In this document: positions 17,241 to 26,890 of the stretch, one piece after another | How positions within the stretch are numbered: position 1 is the first letter of the stretch | Layout of the letters: each line of letters starts with the position of its first letter | Assembly (NCBI GenBank): GCA_035529935.1 | Contig: DATKVT010000073.1 | Span: 1 to 64,000, forward strand | Source: Williamwhitmania sp. | Lineage (GTDB): Bacteria; Bacteroidota; Bacteroidia; Bacteroidales; Williamwhitmaniaceae | Length of the DNA: 64,000 nucleotides | Reading direction: 5' to 3' | Notes under the pieces: generated by a model | Database searches by the model: none | Seen by the model: the letters and a program-made list of their open reading frames with translations, nothing else | What the model was told of the DNA's origin: nothing | Position numbers and translations under genes: made by a program

Positions 17241-18620
17241 CTAATCGATATCCTTCAACAGTTTGTTGTCGGGGTCACTGTTTAAGTGATCCTCAAAATT
17301 CTGCTGAATGGTCAGAATGTGATTCAGCACGGGCGGTGCAGATTCAATAACAGGGTCAACGCCCAAGCCGTCAAGCGCTTGGTTTACGAACTGTACCGAT
17401 ATTTTTTCAATCCAGATGGCTGGCACGTATGCTCTGGTTTTTGGCTCGTCGGTGTAGGTTTCTGCAATTAGGTTGGCCTGGGTAAGGTCATGAAGAATAT
17501 GCCTAACCAACCGAATGGGCATGTTTAAATCGGTGGAAAGATCGGTGGCAGTTAAAGGCGGTTCCCCATTTTTAAACCGGCTTACAATTCGATGTATAAC
17601 CAACAGTGAAAGGGCTCGCTTCGAACGATGGCTAATATTAACGGCTTCGTTCTCAAATTCATATAGGTGAACATTCTGTATGGCGAAGGAGATTTCCGCC
17701 CCCAGAAGCACTATTAACCAGCTGGTCTGCATCCAAATGAGGAAAAGCGGGAGGGCGGCAAAGCTCCCATAGATGGCGTTGTACTGTGAAACGCCCACCT
17801 GAAAATGTACGTAAATCCACTGCGTAATTGCAAAGAGCGTTCCGGCCACAATACCGGCCACAATTCCCGATTTGGTTTTCACAGTGGTGTTGGGCATCAC
17901 AATGTAGATGAGCGTAAAAAGAACCCAGACCAGAAAGTAAGGGATTAGCTTCACCAAAAAGAAGAGAAACGGGCTTATATATCCCAGCATTTCATGCTGC
18001 TGGGTATAGGTGCCCAAGTGAGTAATAATGTAGACGTTGGTGCTGCTGGAGGCCACAACTAAAATTGGGGCAATGAGCATCATGGAGAGGTAATCGCTGA
18101 ATTTACGGGTAAAGTGGCGCGGTTTGTCTATCTCCCAAATGGCGTTGAACGACCGTTCGATGTTGCCAAAAACCTTCAAGATTGACCAAAATAAAACAGC
18201 AATACCAATTCCGGCAATTAATCCACCTCCCGTACGGGCAAGCAGTGAGTTGGAAAAATCGATGAGTTTTGATGCTATCTCCTCGTGACCCTTCAGCGTG
18301 TCCAGCAGCTGGGCTTCCAACAGCTTATCGTAGCCAAACCCTTTGGCAACACCAAAGCCCATGGCCAGAACGGGAACAACGGACATCAAAGTGTAGAAGG
18401 TGAGTGCCGATGCCCTGAGCGATACCTGATCCTCCATGAACCCACGAAAAGCCAATACTATAATCCTCAGCGTACGGTAGAGGAACGACTTGTTTTTGGA
18501 AAATTGCTCCAGCCGTATGCTCCATATGCGCCTGGTGAGAAAGTGAACGGCTTCTCTGTGGAGCTGCATCAACTTGCCCTTCTTCGGCTTATGGCTTGGT
18601 ATTGACCTACTTGTTTCCAT
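17241..18620 (-). CDS. YihY/BrkB family membrane protein
   Basis: 459 residues. Six predicted transmembrane helices lie within about residues 50-320, including SLRASALTFYTLMSVVPVLAMGFGVAKGFG, the family signature near helix 1, and the segment GSFAALPLFLIWMQTSWLIVLLGAEISFA. The C-terminal ~130 residues form a soluble winged-helix-like region (LTATDLSTDLNMPIRLVRHILHDL), common in longer Bacteroidota members. Once called ribonuclease BN in error; actual function unknown, possibly transport. Confidence 0.88.
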   Translation of the reverse strand: METSRSIPSHKPKKGKLMQLHREAVHFLTRRIWSIRLEQFSKNKSFLYRTLRIIVLAFRGFMEDQVSLRASALTFYTLMSVVPVLAMGFGVAKGFGYDKLLEAQLLDTLKGHEEIASKLIDFSNSLLARTGGGLIAGIGIAVLFWSILKVFGNIERSFNAIWEIDKPRHFTRKFSDYLSMMLIAPILVVASSSTNVYIITHLGTYTQQHEMLGYISPFLFFLVKLIPYFLVWVLFTLIYIVMPNTTVKTKSGIVAGIVAGTLFAITQWIYVHFQVGVSQYNAIYGSFAALPLFLIWMQTSWLIVLLGAEISFAIQNVHLYEFENEAVNISHRSKRALSLLVIHRIVSRFKNGEPPLTATDLSTDLNMPIRLVRHILHDLTQANLIAETYTDEPKTRAYVPAIWIEKISVQFVNQALDGLGVDPVIESAPPVLNHILTIQQNFEDHLNSDPDNKLLKDID

Positions 18621-18690
18621 ACGAATAAGTTTGGTGTGTAAGTTATAGTATCAATGCCCCAGCGTGGCCTGAGTTTGTTGCCAACGCTTC

Positions 18691-19023
18691 TTATTCTATT
18701 TTTTTGAAATTGTCGGTTCCCTCCTCGCGCTCCAGCTCCGTTCCAACGGGCATCTTCAGGTAAGGAATTATGGCAGGGTCGTAGTTGGCAATAACGTTTA
18801 CCTCGAAAAACATGCTGTTGGTGTCGTCGTCCACATACTCGTCGGTTTCGGTTCCGGAGAGGAAGCGCCAGCCGCTATCGTCATCATCCTCGCGCGTTTC
18901 GCGGTACATGTAACCCACCTTCATACCATCTACCGTAATGGTGTCGGAGGCGTAGCAGAATCCCATTGGCGGAATCAGCTCCTTAATGTCGTATGCCTTA
19001 ATTCTGTATTGATTGCTTCCCAT
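18691..19023 (-). CDS. DUF2185 family protein
   Basis: 110 residues from MGSNQYRIKAYDIK; the upstream ATGs in frame give an unconserved extension. ASDTITVDGMKVGYMYRE, followed by DDSGWRFLSGTETDEYVDD, matches the DUF2185 (Imm33-like) fold: substrate-like loop G-W-x-F-x-S-G-x-E. Members occur both as immunity proteins and as general cytoplasmic proteins of unknown role. There is no toxin gene beside it, so an immunity role is not supported here. Confidence 0.75.
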   Translation of the reverse strand: MGSNQYRIKAYDIKELIPPMGFCYASDTITVDGMKVGYMYRETREDDDDSGWRFLSGTETDEYVDDDTNSMFFEVNVIANYDPAIIPYLKMPVGTELEREEGTDNFKKIE

Positions 19024-19470
19024 TGTGCTGTTTTGTTTGTTGCGTGAAGTTTTTTCAGGGGATAAAGTTAGCGCCATTGTTGCTGTTAACAAAATTGTGC
19101 CAGAACCCCGTTCTTCAAAGTTACTGAAAAGCTCATTCGCTGCGATATCTTTCGTTGAAAAAAGAAATTAGGAGAAGGGATGTTCCTTCTGTGAGAAATA
19201 GTTCTTAATTCCCTCTCTCGTTGCTGCCAGAGTGCTGCCAGCTGGCTTGCTGCCAATATGATGAAATCAACTTTGCGGTTAATTTGTTTCCCGACTCCTT
19301 TTTGCGAATAATCCCATTAACAATCTTTTAACAGCCGCCATAGGCCCAAAGGGTTACATTTGTTGCAATAGGAGTATGCGATATTCTGAGTTTCCTGTTC
19401 TAATGGTGCATCCTTTTTACAAAAACTCAGAATAGCCCATATAGCCAACAAATTGTAAAGACTAAACCTT
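19024..19470. other. Intergenic region with short GCTGCCAG repeats
   Basis: 447 bases between divergent genes. A short stretch near 19223-19256 repeats GCTGCCA three times. A -7-like box lies at 19355-19362. No gene or RNA is seen. Confidence 0.5.
19355..19362 (+). promoter_or_regulatory. Candidate -7 box for the S46 peptidase gene
   Basis: TACATTTG fits TAnnTTTG perfectly, but no TTTG stands 19 bases upstream. It would give a leader of about 100 nt. Confidence 0.4.
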
Positions 19471-21624
19471 ATGAAAAAGTTAATCATCTTAATTGTTTGC
19501 ACTCTCTTTTTGGGCATTCCGGTTGTCAACGCTGACGAAGGTATGTGGCTTTTGCCGCTCTTGCAAAAAATGAACATGGGAACAATGAAGGCACAGGGGC
19601 TAGAGCTCTCTGCCGACGATATTTATAGCGTAAATCACTCTAGCCTAAAGGATGCTGTGGTGATGTTTGGACGAGGATGTACAGGAGAGGTTGTGTCCGA
19701 TAAAGGGTTGCTCATCACCAACCATCACTGCGGATTCGATTACTTTCACTCCTTCAGTAGCAAGGAGAACAATATGCTGGAAAATGGATTTTGGGCACAG
19801 TCGATGGAGGAGGAGTTGCCGGTGCCGGGTCTTACTGTTTCTTTTCTAGTAAAAATTGAAGATGTTACCGATAAGGTTAAATCGCAGCTGGATACAATTA
19901 CCGATGAGTCTGCTCTTGGGTTTAAGTTGAGGCGGATAGGTCGAACCCTAGCAGGTGAGGTGGCAAAAGAGAAGGGAATGGAGGCCAGCTTGGAGTCGTT
20001 TTACAATGGAACTAAGTACTACCTCTTCATTTATCAAACATTTAGCGATGTTCGGTTGGTTGGAGTTCCTCCTGAATCCATTGGGAAGTTTGGTGGCGAT
20101 ACCGAAAACTTTATGTGGCCAAGGCATACTGGTGATTTCAGCCTTTTCAGGATATATGCCGATAAGGATAATAATCCAGCGGAATTCAGCCAAAAAAATA
20201 TACCATACGTGCCTCACAATCATCTGAAAATATCGCTTAAAGGTGTTAAGGAAGGCGATTTTACCATGGTGCTTGGGTACCCCGGTTTTACCACTCGATA
20301 CCTCACCTCTCCGGAGGTTGATGAGCTCATGGAGTCCACACATTCAATTCGCAATGAAGTTAGGGCGCAGCGGCAACAAATTATGATGAATGCAATGCGT
20401 GAAAACAGCGATATACGGCTTAAATACTCCGCCAAATATTTTGAGTCGAGCAATGCATGGGTTGTTTCAAAGTCGATGCTTGAGCTCTACCGGAGCTGTA
20501 ATCTGCAGGAGAAATTCTTTCGGCGCGATTCCATTTTTAGGCAGAAGGTAAACACCTCCTCCGAATTTGGCCAAGAGTATGGCACAGCACTACCGCTTAT
20601 TGAAGGAGCCGTGGCGGGAAGACGGAAGGCGATGTATGCGCATCACTTCTTAAACGAAGCACTTATGATGGGTACCGAAGTTTATGTTAATGGCATTCGA
20701 AGTTCCTATTTTGTTAAAATGCTTGGTGAACCCAACCAAGGAGGAGCCAAAATGGTTGAAACAAGGGAACGGTTGGTGAAGAATGCCAGAGCCTTCTTTC
20801 GTGATTACGACAAGGAGGTGGATCGGAAAATTACGGTTGCCATGCTAACTTTGGTGAAGAGCCATCTTACTCCTGAATACAGGCCAGTGTTTTTTAAAAC
20901 TATTGATGACAAGTTTAAGGGCAATATTGAGGCATATGTGGACGATATGTTTAGGCGATCCGTGTTTGTGGACTCTGTCAAATACATGAAGATGATGTTG
21001 AAGCCCTCGGAGACAAAGTTGCAGAACGATCCTGGATTTGTTTATGCTCAGGAACTATTTAACAAGGTGCTAGAATTGAAGAATGTATACATAAAGTATA
21101 GCCCGGAACTAAAGAAAGGTAAGCAGTTGTTTATGCTAGGTTTGATTGCTATGGATTCCACAAAGGCACTATATCCTGATGCCAATTTCACAATGCGACT
21201 TAGTACAGGTAGCGTTGAAGGTTACAGCCCTCGCGATGGAATTTACGACCTGCCTTTTACTCGTTTGAAGGGCGTGATTCAGAAGGAGGATAGCACCGAT
21301 TTCGAATTTGTGGTTCCACGCAAGCTCAAGCAGCTATATGCCGCGAAGGACTATGGTCGATATGGAAATAAAGGAGAGATGCCCGTGTGTTTTTTAACCA
21401 CCAATGATATTACTGGAGGTAATTCTGGAAGTCCTGTGCTTAATGCCCACGGCGAGCTTGTTGGAGTTGCTTTCGATGGGGTATACGAGTCACTGGCCAC
21501 CGATATTTTTTACGATAAGCAGCTGAATCGCTCAATATGTCTTGATATACGCTACTTGCTTTTTGTCATTGACAAGTATGCTAACGATAACCGCTTAATT
21601 CAGGAGATGTCATTTGCTGATTAG
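19471..21624 (+). CDS. S46 family dipeptidyl-peptidase (DPP7-like)
   Basis: 717 residues with an N-terminal signal peptide (ending near VNADEG); periplasmic. The chymotrypsin-like fold has His in LLITNHHCGFD, Asp in the GGDTENFMWPRHTGDFSLFR region and Ser652 in GGNSGSPV. Position Ser+18, which is Arg in DPP11 (Asp/Glu specificity) and Gly in DPP7 (hydrophobic P1), is Gly670 here, so DPP7-type specificity is predicted. It removes dipeptides from oligopeptides, part of the peptide-feeding habit of Bacteroidales. Full family length. Confidence 0.93.
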   Translation: MKKLIILIVCTLFLGIPVVNADEGMWLLPLLQKMNMGTMKAQGLELSADDIYSVNHSSLKDAVVMFGRGCTGEVVSDKGLLITNHHCGFDYFHSFSSKENNMLENGFWAQSMEEELPVPGLTVSFLVKIEDVTDKVKSQLDTITDESALGFKLRRIGRTLAGEVAKEKGMEASLESFYNGTKYYLFIYQTFSDVRLVGVPPESIGKFGGDTENFMWPRHTGDFSLFRIYADKDNNPAEFSQKNIPYVPHNHLKISLKGVKEGDFTMVLGYPGFTTRYLTSPEVDELMESTHSIRNEVRAQRQQIMMNAMRENSDIRLKYSAKYFESSNAWVVSKSMLELYRSCNLQEKFFRRDSIFRQKVNTSSEFGQEYGTALPLIEGAVAGRRKAMYAHHFLNEALMMGTEVYVNGIRSSYFVKMLGEPNQGGAKMVETRERLVKNARAFFRDYDKEVDRKITVAMLTLVKSHLTPEYRPVFFKTIDDKFKGNIEAYVDDMFRRSVFVDSVKYMKMMLKPSETKLQNDPGFVYAQELFNKVLELKNVYIKYSPELKKGKQLFMLGLIAMDSTKALYPDANFTMRLSTGSVEGYSPRDGIYDLPFTRLKGVIQKEDSTDFEFVVPRKLKQLYAAKDYGRYGNKGEMPVCFLTTNDITGGNSGSPVLNAHGELVGVAFDGVYESLATDIFYDKQLNRSICLDIRYLLFVIDKYANDNRLIQEMSFAD

Positions 21625-21667
21625 ATACAATATTTTGTTTGTTAGTTTTAGGTTTCGGTTATGTTTT

Positions 21668-21696
21668 GGAGGGTGCCAAATGGCACCCTCCTTTTG
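21668..21696 (+). terminator. Intrinsic terminator after the S46 peptidase gene
   Basis: GGAGGGTGCC pairs perfectly with GGCACCCTCC across AAAT and is followed by TTTTGTTTT. Confidence 0.9.
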
Positions 21697-21900
21697 TTTT
21701 GTGTTTTTCTGCCGTTGTTCATACGGTGTTTGAAAGCTGATTGTGTGAAACTAGCTGTTTTGATGCGGACTCGGACAATATGGTCGCTATCCTAAGCGCG
21801 TCTCTAGGCTCAAAAACATCTCCTCTTGATACGAGCAACACCATTCCTTATAATTGCTATTGTGTATGGCACTGGTGTTAGAACACAGCTATACCCGCTA

Positions 21901-21941
21901 CAAACAAAGTTGGGCATTCCCATTGCTGTGGAATGCCCAAC
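21901..21941 (-). terminator. Intrinsic terminator after the S9 peptidase gene
   Basis: A perfect 12-bp stem, GTTGGGCATTCC (21909-21920) with its complement at 21930-21941 and a 9-nt loop. On the minus strand it is followed by TTTGTTTG. Confidence 0.85.
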
Positions 21942-21958
21942 CATAAAGTGAAGTAATG

Positions 21959-24529
21959 TTATTCAAACGAAGGATCTTTCATCCATACTGGCATGCCTGA
22001 TCCCTTAAGGTAGTACGTGAAAAAGGTCATCATTCTCTGGGTGAGGTCTACTTTGTTTTCATGCTTGTTCAGCACATGGGCATCGCCCTTGTAGTTTATG
22101 AGCCAAGCCGGTTGGTTAAGCCTTCGTAGAGCAAGAAAAAGCTCTATGCCCTGCTCCCAAGGAACGGCTCCGTCATTGTCGTTTGCAATGATGAGTAATG
22201 GGGTTGTAATTCTATTTGCAAAAAGTACCGTTGAGTGGTTGATGTAGGTTTGTGGAGCTTCCCATAGGGTTTTGCCTATGCGGCTTTGCCCACTCTCATA
22301 CTGAAACATTCTGCTGTTACCTACGCCTCTTCTAAGTCCTCCGTAGGCGCTCACCATATCGCTTACCGGAGCAACGGCAACAGCAGCTTTGAATAAGTTA
22401 GTGCGGGTTAAAAGATATGCCGCTTGGTATGCACCCCAGCTGTGCCCTTGAATGCCAACTCTGGCGCTGTCTAACTGCGGATAATTTGCAAACACGTAGC
22501 GGAGTCCACTGGTAACACATTCAAAGCTGCTCTCTCCGGGATTGCCAACTTCGAAAACAATGTCTGGGATGAATACGGCAAATCCATTGGAGGTATAGTA
22601 GGGGATGTTTATAGTGGCCTCGGAAAATTCTGGACGTCTGAATAGGTGGAGATCGTCGCTCTGCCTTTCGTAAAGGTTGACCACTAGAGGGTATGGCGGT
22701 TTGATACACGTATCTGGTAAAAATAGCATTCCCTGGATTTGTTTGCCATGCTGAGTAAACCACTGAACTAGTTGAACGTTGCCGGTGCCCCATTTTGAGT
22801 AGTAGGCGCCAAGGTTGGTGACTTTTTTTACCTCCCCTGCCGGTGTTTTGTAGAAAATATCGGGATAGCTGTTATACGTCTCCTGCCTCCATGCAATTGC
22901 TCCGTTGCTTAAAACTTTTGTGGCGGTTAATTTGAAATTTCCGCCATGGAGCAATCGTGGTTGAGTTGACTTTGAGAGTGCTATCTCAAATAATCCAGAT
23001 TCTTTGGTTGAGAGCGAAAATCCTTCTGCCACAACCACCTCTTTCTCGTTTAGTCCACGCTTTTTGCTGGCTTCGCATATACGCAGCTGCATGTTGTGCT
23101 CTTTTCCATATCCAGCGGTGAGGCACAGCGGAGCCTCTTTGCCCGATGGGTCGCATTTCCAGAGGTCGTAGTAACCCTTTAGAATGATGTGCTCATCGTT
23201 TTTTGTCCATCCTTCGGGGGCAAATGGCCCGGGCCAAGTGGGTTCATCGTTCCTGATGTTGAAAAAGAAATCGTTAGCACCTTCTGTTATAATGTTCTCC
23301 TTTTTGCTGGCAATGGAGTAGGAATGCCAGCAGGAATCGGTATCGAACCAGTAGAGATACTTGCCACTTGGGGAGGAGTTTACGTAAAACATCGCCCCTT
23401 TTTTAAGGCAGGTGGCCGAACTGTTTTCTAGGTCAATTAGGTAGTAATCTGCCTTTTTCCCACTCTCCCAAGAGCGCTGCTTTAGGTAAGGATATTCAAC
23501 GCTGCCTATGTAGTAGCGCGTGCTGTTTCCTACTTGACGAGCCTTTTGCAGCGTGTCATTTTCTACCTGTTGGAGCTTTCCGTTCTGGGCTATCCACAAG
23601 AATTTTCGATTGAGATTCCGCTCCTCCCTTTTCGCTTCGGCAGAGGCAAGTGTTACATCGCGATAATCCCATACTTCGATGCTGCTGTTTAGTAGGCTGG
23701 TACTATCAACTTTCTCAAGAAGAAGTTGTAATGTTGCTCCACTGCTGCTAAAGGATAGCATGGGCTTTGTGGCAAGTGCCCATCCGGAGGGAATGGTATC
23801 GAGATGCTCACCCACTTTGTTCAAGTTAAGCTGAAGAAGATAGCTTCTCCCTTTGTTTGTGTAGGCTATGGCGGCACATTCACCATTTGGGCTTATGGCT
23901 AAATCAAGAATGTTTCCGGTTGTTTCTGCAATTGTCTTCTTCGACTTGTTGGCAAAGGAGTAACGAAAGAATTGAGTGGTTGAATCTATGGTATTTCCCA
24001 ACAGCAGGTATCCATTGTCGGGGGATGTGCTGTAAATATTGAAGGTGTCGGGAAGTGAGTTGTTGTGAGCAATGTTGAATGTGATGTACTCCTTCTTTTT
24101 CTTACTATTCAGTTCCACTATTACGCTATTCTTCCCCACATCAATAAGCCTCTTACCATTCTTGCCAATGGGCGCTTGCTTTAATGTCTCTGTGTTGATG
24201 AGTGAAACCTCTTTTTTTTGCTTAGCTACAACGCCAATGAACCTTCCATTGTCAATTTGTTCCCAAGATGTTAGTTCTCCCAGACATTTTGTGACACCAT
24301 TCAATTTGACAAGGAAGTAGTTCTCATTCCTGTTTTCCTTTATTGAGTAAATAAAGGCCTTTCCATTTTCAAGTGCTGTAAACTGACCTATTTCAGGTCC
24401 CTTTCCAAGGCTGTCGATCGGGATCCCCTGTTGAGCACTTAGCTGCAGGGTAAGGAGTAGGAAAGCGGTCAGTAGTAAAAAGCGAGCAATAGGTAGTGTA
24501 GAGTGTGCTTTGAAGTTTTGTCTATTCAT
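21959..24529 (-). CDS. S9 family prolyl-oligopeptidase-like serine peptidase
   Basis: About 856 residues from MNRQNFKAHST. An ATG 27 nt further upstream sits on the predicted -7 box, so it was not chosen. Signal peptide ends near LSAQQ. An N-terminal beta-propeller-like region (about 40-600) precedes an alpha/beta-hydrolase domain: Ser in GHSWGAYQAAY, Asp in NDNDGAVPW, His in GDAHVLNK. The C-terminal part looks like a dipeptidyl-peptidase IV-type enzyme. Periplasmic peptidase, convergent with the S46 enzyme and plausibly part of the same peptide-degradation capacity. Confidence 0.9.
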   Translation of the reverse strand: MNRQNFKAHSTLPIARFLLLTAFLLLTLQLSAQQGIPIDSLGKGPEIGQFTALENGKAFIYSIKENRNENYFLVKLNGVTKCLGELTSWEQIDNGRFIGVVAKQKKEVSLINTETLKQAPIGKNGKRLIDVGKNSVIVELNSKKKKEYITFNIAHNNSLPDTFNIYSTSPDNGYLLLGNTIDSTTQFFRYSFANKSKKTIAETTGNILDLAISPNGECAAIAYTNKGRSYLLQLNLNKVGEHLDTIPSGWALATKPMLSFSSSGATLQLLLEKVDSTSLLNSSIEVWDYRDVTLASAEAKREERNLNRKFLWIAQNGKLQQVENDTLQKARQVGNSTRYYIGSVEYPYLKQRSWESGKKADYYLIDLENSSATCLKKGAMFYVNSSPSGKYLYWFDTDSCWHSYSIASKKENIITEGANDFFFNIRNDEPTWPGPFAPEGWTKNDEHIILKGYYDLWKCDPSGKEAPLCLTAGYGKEHNMQLRICEASKKRGLNEKEVVVAEGFSLSTKESGLFEIALSKSTQPRLLHGGNFKLTATKVLSNGAIAWRQETYNSYPDIFYKTPAGEVKKVTNLGAYYSKWGTGNVQLVQWFTQHGKQIQGMLFLPDTCIKPPYPLVVNLYERQSDDLHLFRRPEFSEATINIPYYTSNGFAVFIPDIVFEVGNPGESSFECVTSGLRYVFANYPQLDSARVGIQGHSWGAYQAAYLLTRTNLFKAAVAVAPVSDMVSAYGGLRRGVGNSRMFQYESGQSRIGKTLWEAPQTYINHSTVLFANRITTPLLIIANDNDGAVPWEQGIELFLALRRLNQPAWLINYKGDAHVLNKHENKVDLTQRMMTFFTYYLKGSGMPVWMKDPSFE

Positions 24530-24553
24530 GGCAGTTTTAAAGTCAAATAGAAA

Positions 24554-24561
24554 CAAACATA
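24554..24561 (-). promoter_or_regulatory. Candidate -7 box for the S9 peptidase gene
   Basis: TATGTTTG on the minus strand matches TAnnTTTG. No clear -33 box. It would start transcription near 24547 and supports translation from the ATG at 24529. Confidence 0.4.
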
Positions 24562-24771
24562 GTAGAACTTTTCCTCCCTTTCGCCTATTTCACGGCGTTA
24601 ACACTTTTTTTACACTTTGCAAAGGTGTCTGTTTGTTGTAACTGACAAATATGCAGCGTTTTATATGCTAGGTGTTGTTAAATCCGGGTTAACGAAAGGC
24701 TTTCTTTCAATTATGAGAAATGGCTTGCCTAAGTTCGCTGCATCACAAATCGAATTTTAGCATCTCATACT

Positions 24772-26700
24772 ATGAAAGGAAATAAGAACATTTGGCGCAT
24801 GCTGCTGCAGCTTGGATTGTTGGGCGGCATTATTCTACTGCTGCTGGTTGTATGGTTTCGACCTAGCACTGTCATCGATTTTGAGGCATACTGTCCGTTT
24901 GGTGGATTCCAAGCTTTTTTGCGGTATGCTGAGGCAGGCTCTCTAGCTTGTTCCATGACAACCACCCAGATATTTGTGGGGCTGGCCCTGCTTGGTGGCA
25001 TATTGATTTTTAGCAAGCTTTTTTGCGGATACCTTTGTCCACTGGGTACCATTGGCGAATGGCTAGGAAAGTTAGGGGATAGGCTTAAGGTAAAGGTTGC
25101 AATTCCCACTTTGGCCGACAAGGCATTACGTTCGCTTAAATATCTGCTGGCCTTTGCCACAATTTACTTTACTGTAAGTTCAGGTGAGCTATTTTGCAAG
25201 CAGTACGATCCTTTCTTTGCAACGGTAAGTGGATTCAATAGCGATGTGGTAGTTACCTATGCCATTATTGCTATAATTCTTCTTTTGGTTGGCTCCATTT
25301 TTATTCGCCAGTTTTGGTGTCGTTACTTCTGCCCAATGGGAGCCGTTTCCAACATCTTTTCCTTTTTTGGACTGACCTCCGTTTTGGTGTTGGGATTCTT
25401 GGTGCTAATTGCTTTAAATATTAACGTGGGATGGACATGGCTGCTGGCGGCATGTTGCATTGGTGGTTATATTTTGGAAATTGCTCCTTACAGGCGCAAG
25501 GTTTTCCCATTGATAAAGGTGACCAAGAATGATAGTGCCTGCAGTGGATGTAAGCTGTGCGATAGGGCCTGTCCTCAAGGAATTAAGGTGTCGGAAGTGA
25601 AGGGTTCCGTAACGTGCATCGATTGCAACTTGTGTGGCGAGTGTGTTACCGCATGTAAAAAGGAGCAGGCGCTGGGTTACAACGGGAAACGAAAGCTGTG
25701 GATACCTGCTTTAGCTATAGTGGCGTTGGTTTTTTTAGGCATTGTGTGGGGGAGCATTACAGAGGTTCCTACAATTGATGAGCGTTGGGGTTCAGCCGAG
25801 GAGATTGAGCAGGCTGGCGTTTACGTTCAGGACAAAATGGATAATGTTAAGTGCTACGGAAGCTCAATGGCCTTTGCAAGCCAGATGCACAAGGTTAAAG
25901 GTGTGCTTGGCGTTAAGACTTACGTTGGTTCACATCATGTGAAAATTTACTATAACCCCGACATCATTGCTGAGAAGGATCTGAAACGGGCTATTTATGC
26001 TCCATTCCACTCTTGGATAAATCGTCCAAAATTGGAAAGCGATACCTTGAGGGCTGTGGTTATAGGAGTTAACAACTTCTATGGACGAAACGACTACGTT
26101 AACTTTCTTCGGTTAATGAAGCCACATAAAGGGGTTTACGGCTACGAAACGGAGTGGGGTGAACCAGTGCTCATCCGAGTATTTTACAATCCACAAATAT
26201 TTCGCGTAGAAGAGTTACCCGGCATAATATCATCGCCCACACTTACCTATACCGAAGGGGAGGGTGCTGCAGCAAGGACTGTTACCACCGATTTGGACTA
26301 TAAGTTTGAGTTTCTGAAACCAGGCTACGAAACTTTTACGAAGCTGCAGGTTGAACAGAGATGGTTTAAACCATTTGAGCAAGAATTTAAGGCAGCGGGT
26401 AGCTATAACCTCAGCAATACAGATTCACTTGCTGTTTTCCTTCCGCAGGCAAAGTCCCCAATATTTGCAAGACCAATAATGTATTTGGCAAGTCATTTAT
26501 CTAACGATAGCACCATTGTCAGCTTCAAAACGCGATTTTCCTCCTCCAACCCCGAAGGCGTGGTTGTATTCCTAAAAGGTCTAACGTCTAAGGATAAGGT
26601 GCTCGACCTCATGAGAGCTGATACGCTTACCATTCGATTTACTGATGGTTCCGTTAAGAAGATTGAAAATCAACTTAACGTATTAAAAGAGAAAGATTAA
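24772..26700 (+). CDS. Membrane polyferredoxin (NapH/NosR/CcoG-like) with C-terminal HMA-like domains
   Basis: 642 residues. Residues 1-250 hold about five transmembrane helices with two CxxxCP motifs (FCGYLCP, WCRYFCP) as in NapH and NosR. Residues 257-300 carry two clusters of cysteines for 4Fe-4S centres (CSGCKLCDRACP and CIDCNLCGECVTAC), and one more helix follows. The C-terminal ~320 residues look like ferredoxin-like HMA modules: MDNVKCYGSSMAFASQM then VLGVKTYVGSHHVKIYYNP, and a second diverged copy with FYNPQIFRVEELPGII. It probably passes electrons across the membrane, perhaps for reductive metal handling (inference). It precedes a TonB receptor operon. Confidence 0.8.
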   Translation: MKGNKNIWRMLLQLGLLGGIILLLLVVWFRPSTVIDFEAYCPFGGFQAFLRYAEAGSLACSMTTTQIFVGLALLGGILIFSKLFCGYLCPLGTIGEWLGKLGDRLKVKVAIPTLADKALRSLKYLLAFATIYFTVSSGELFCKQYDPFFATVSGFNSDVVVTYAIIAIILLLVGSIFIRQFWCRYFCPMGAVSNIFSFFGLTSVLVLGFLVLIALNINVGWTWLLAACCIGGYILEIAPYRRKVFPLIKVTKNDSACSGCKLCDRACPQGIKVSEVKGSVTCIDCNLCGECVTACKKEQALGYNGKRKLWIPALAIVALVFLGIVWGSITEVPTIDERWGSAEEIEQAGVYVQDKMDNVKCYGSSMAFASQMHKVKGVLGVKTYVGSHHVKIYYNPDIIAEKDLKRAIYAPFHSWINRPKLESDTLRAVVIGVNNFYGRNDYVNFLRLMKPHKGVYGYETEWGEPVLIRVFYNPQIFRVEELPGIISSPTLTYTEGEGAAARTVTTDLDYKFEFLKPGYETFTKLQVEQRWFKPFEQEFKAAGSYNLSNTDSLAVFLPQAKSPIFARPIMYLASHLSNDSTIVSFKTRFSSSNPEGVVVFLKGLTSKDKVLDLMRADTLTIRFTDGSVKKIENQLNVLKEKD

Positions 26701-26703
26701 TGA

Positions 26704-26745
26704 AAGTTGGGCCCGGTAGTTTCTACTGTGGCCCAACTTGTTTTT
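26704..26745 (+). terminator. Intrinsic terminator after the polyferredoxin gene
   Basis: AAGTTGGGCC pairs with GGCCCAACTT (26730-26739), followed by GTTTTT. Confidence 0.85.
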
Positions 26746-26890
26746 CACCTTTGGTTTTAGCTAGGATAAGGAGTTGTTAAAGAATTGTTAAACGCCTAAT
26801 GAAAAATTGGTACGGGTGGCAAAGCAATAACTTCGAACCTTAGATGTGATGCCTTCTTTCTGTTTCTGAAACAAACAACATCCCGTGTAA

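Larger units (their letters stand above)
21625..21958. other. Intergenic region between convergent peptidase genes
   Basis: 334 bases holding one terminator at each end (21668 and 21909). The middle, about 21700-21900, shows nothing recognisable. Confidence 0.6.

Noticed and set aside
18691-19023. Immunity protein of a toxin system (DUF2185/Imm33)
   Set aside because: No toxin gene or secretion locus nearby; the family also has non-immunity members.
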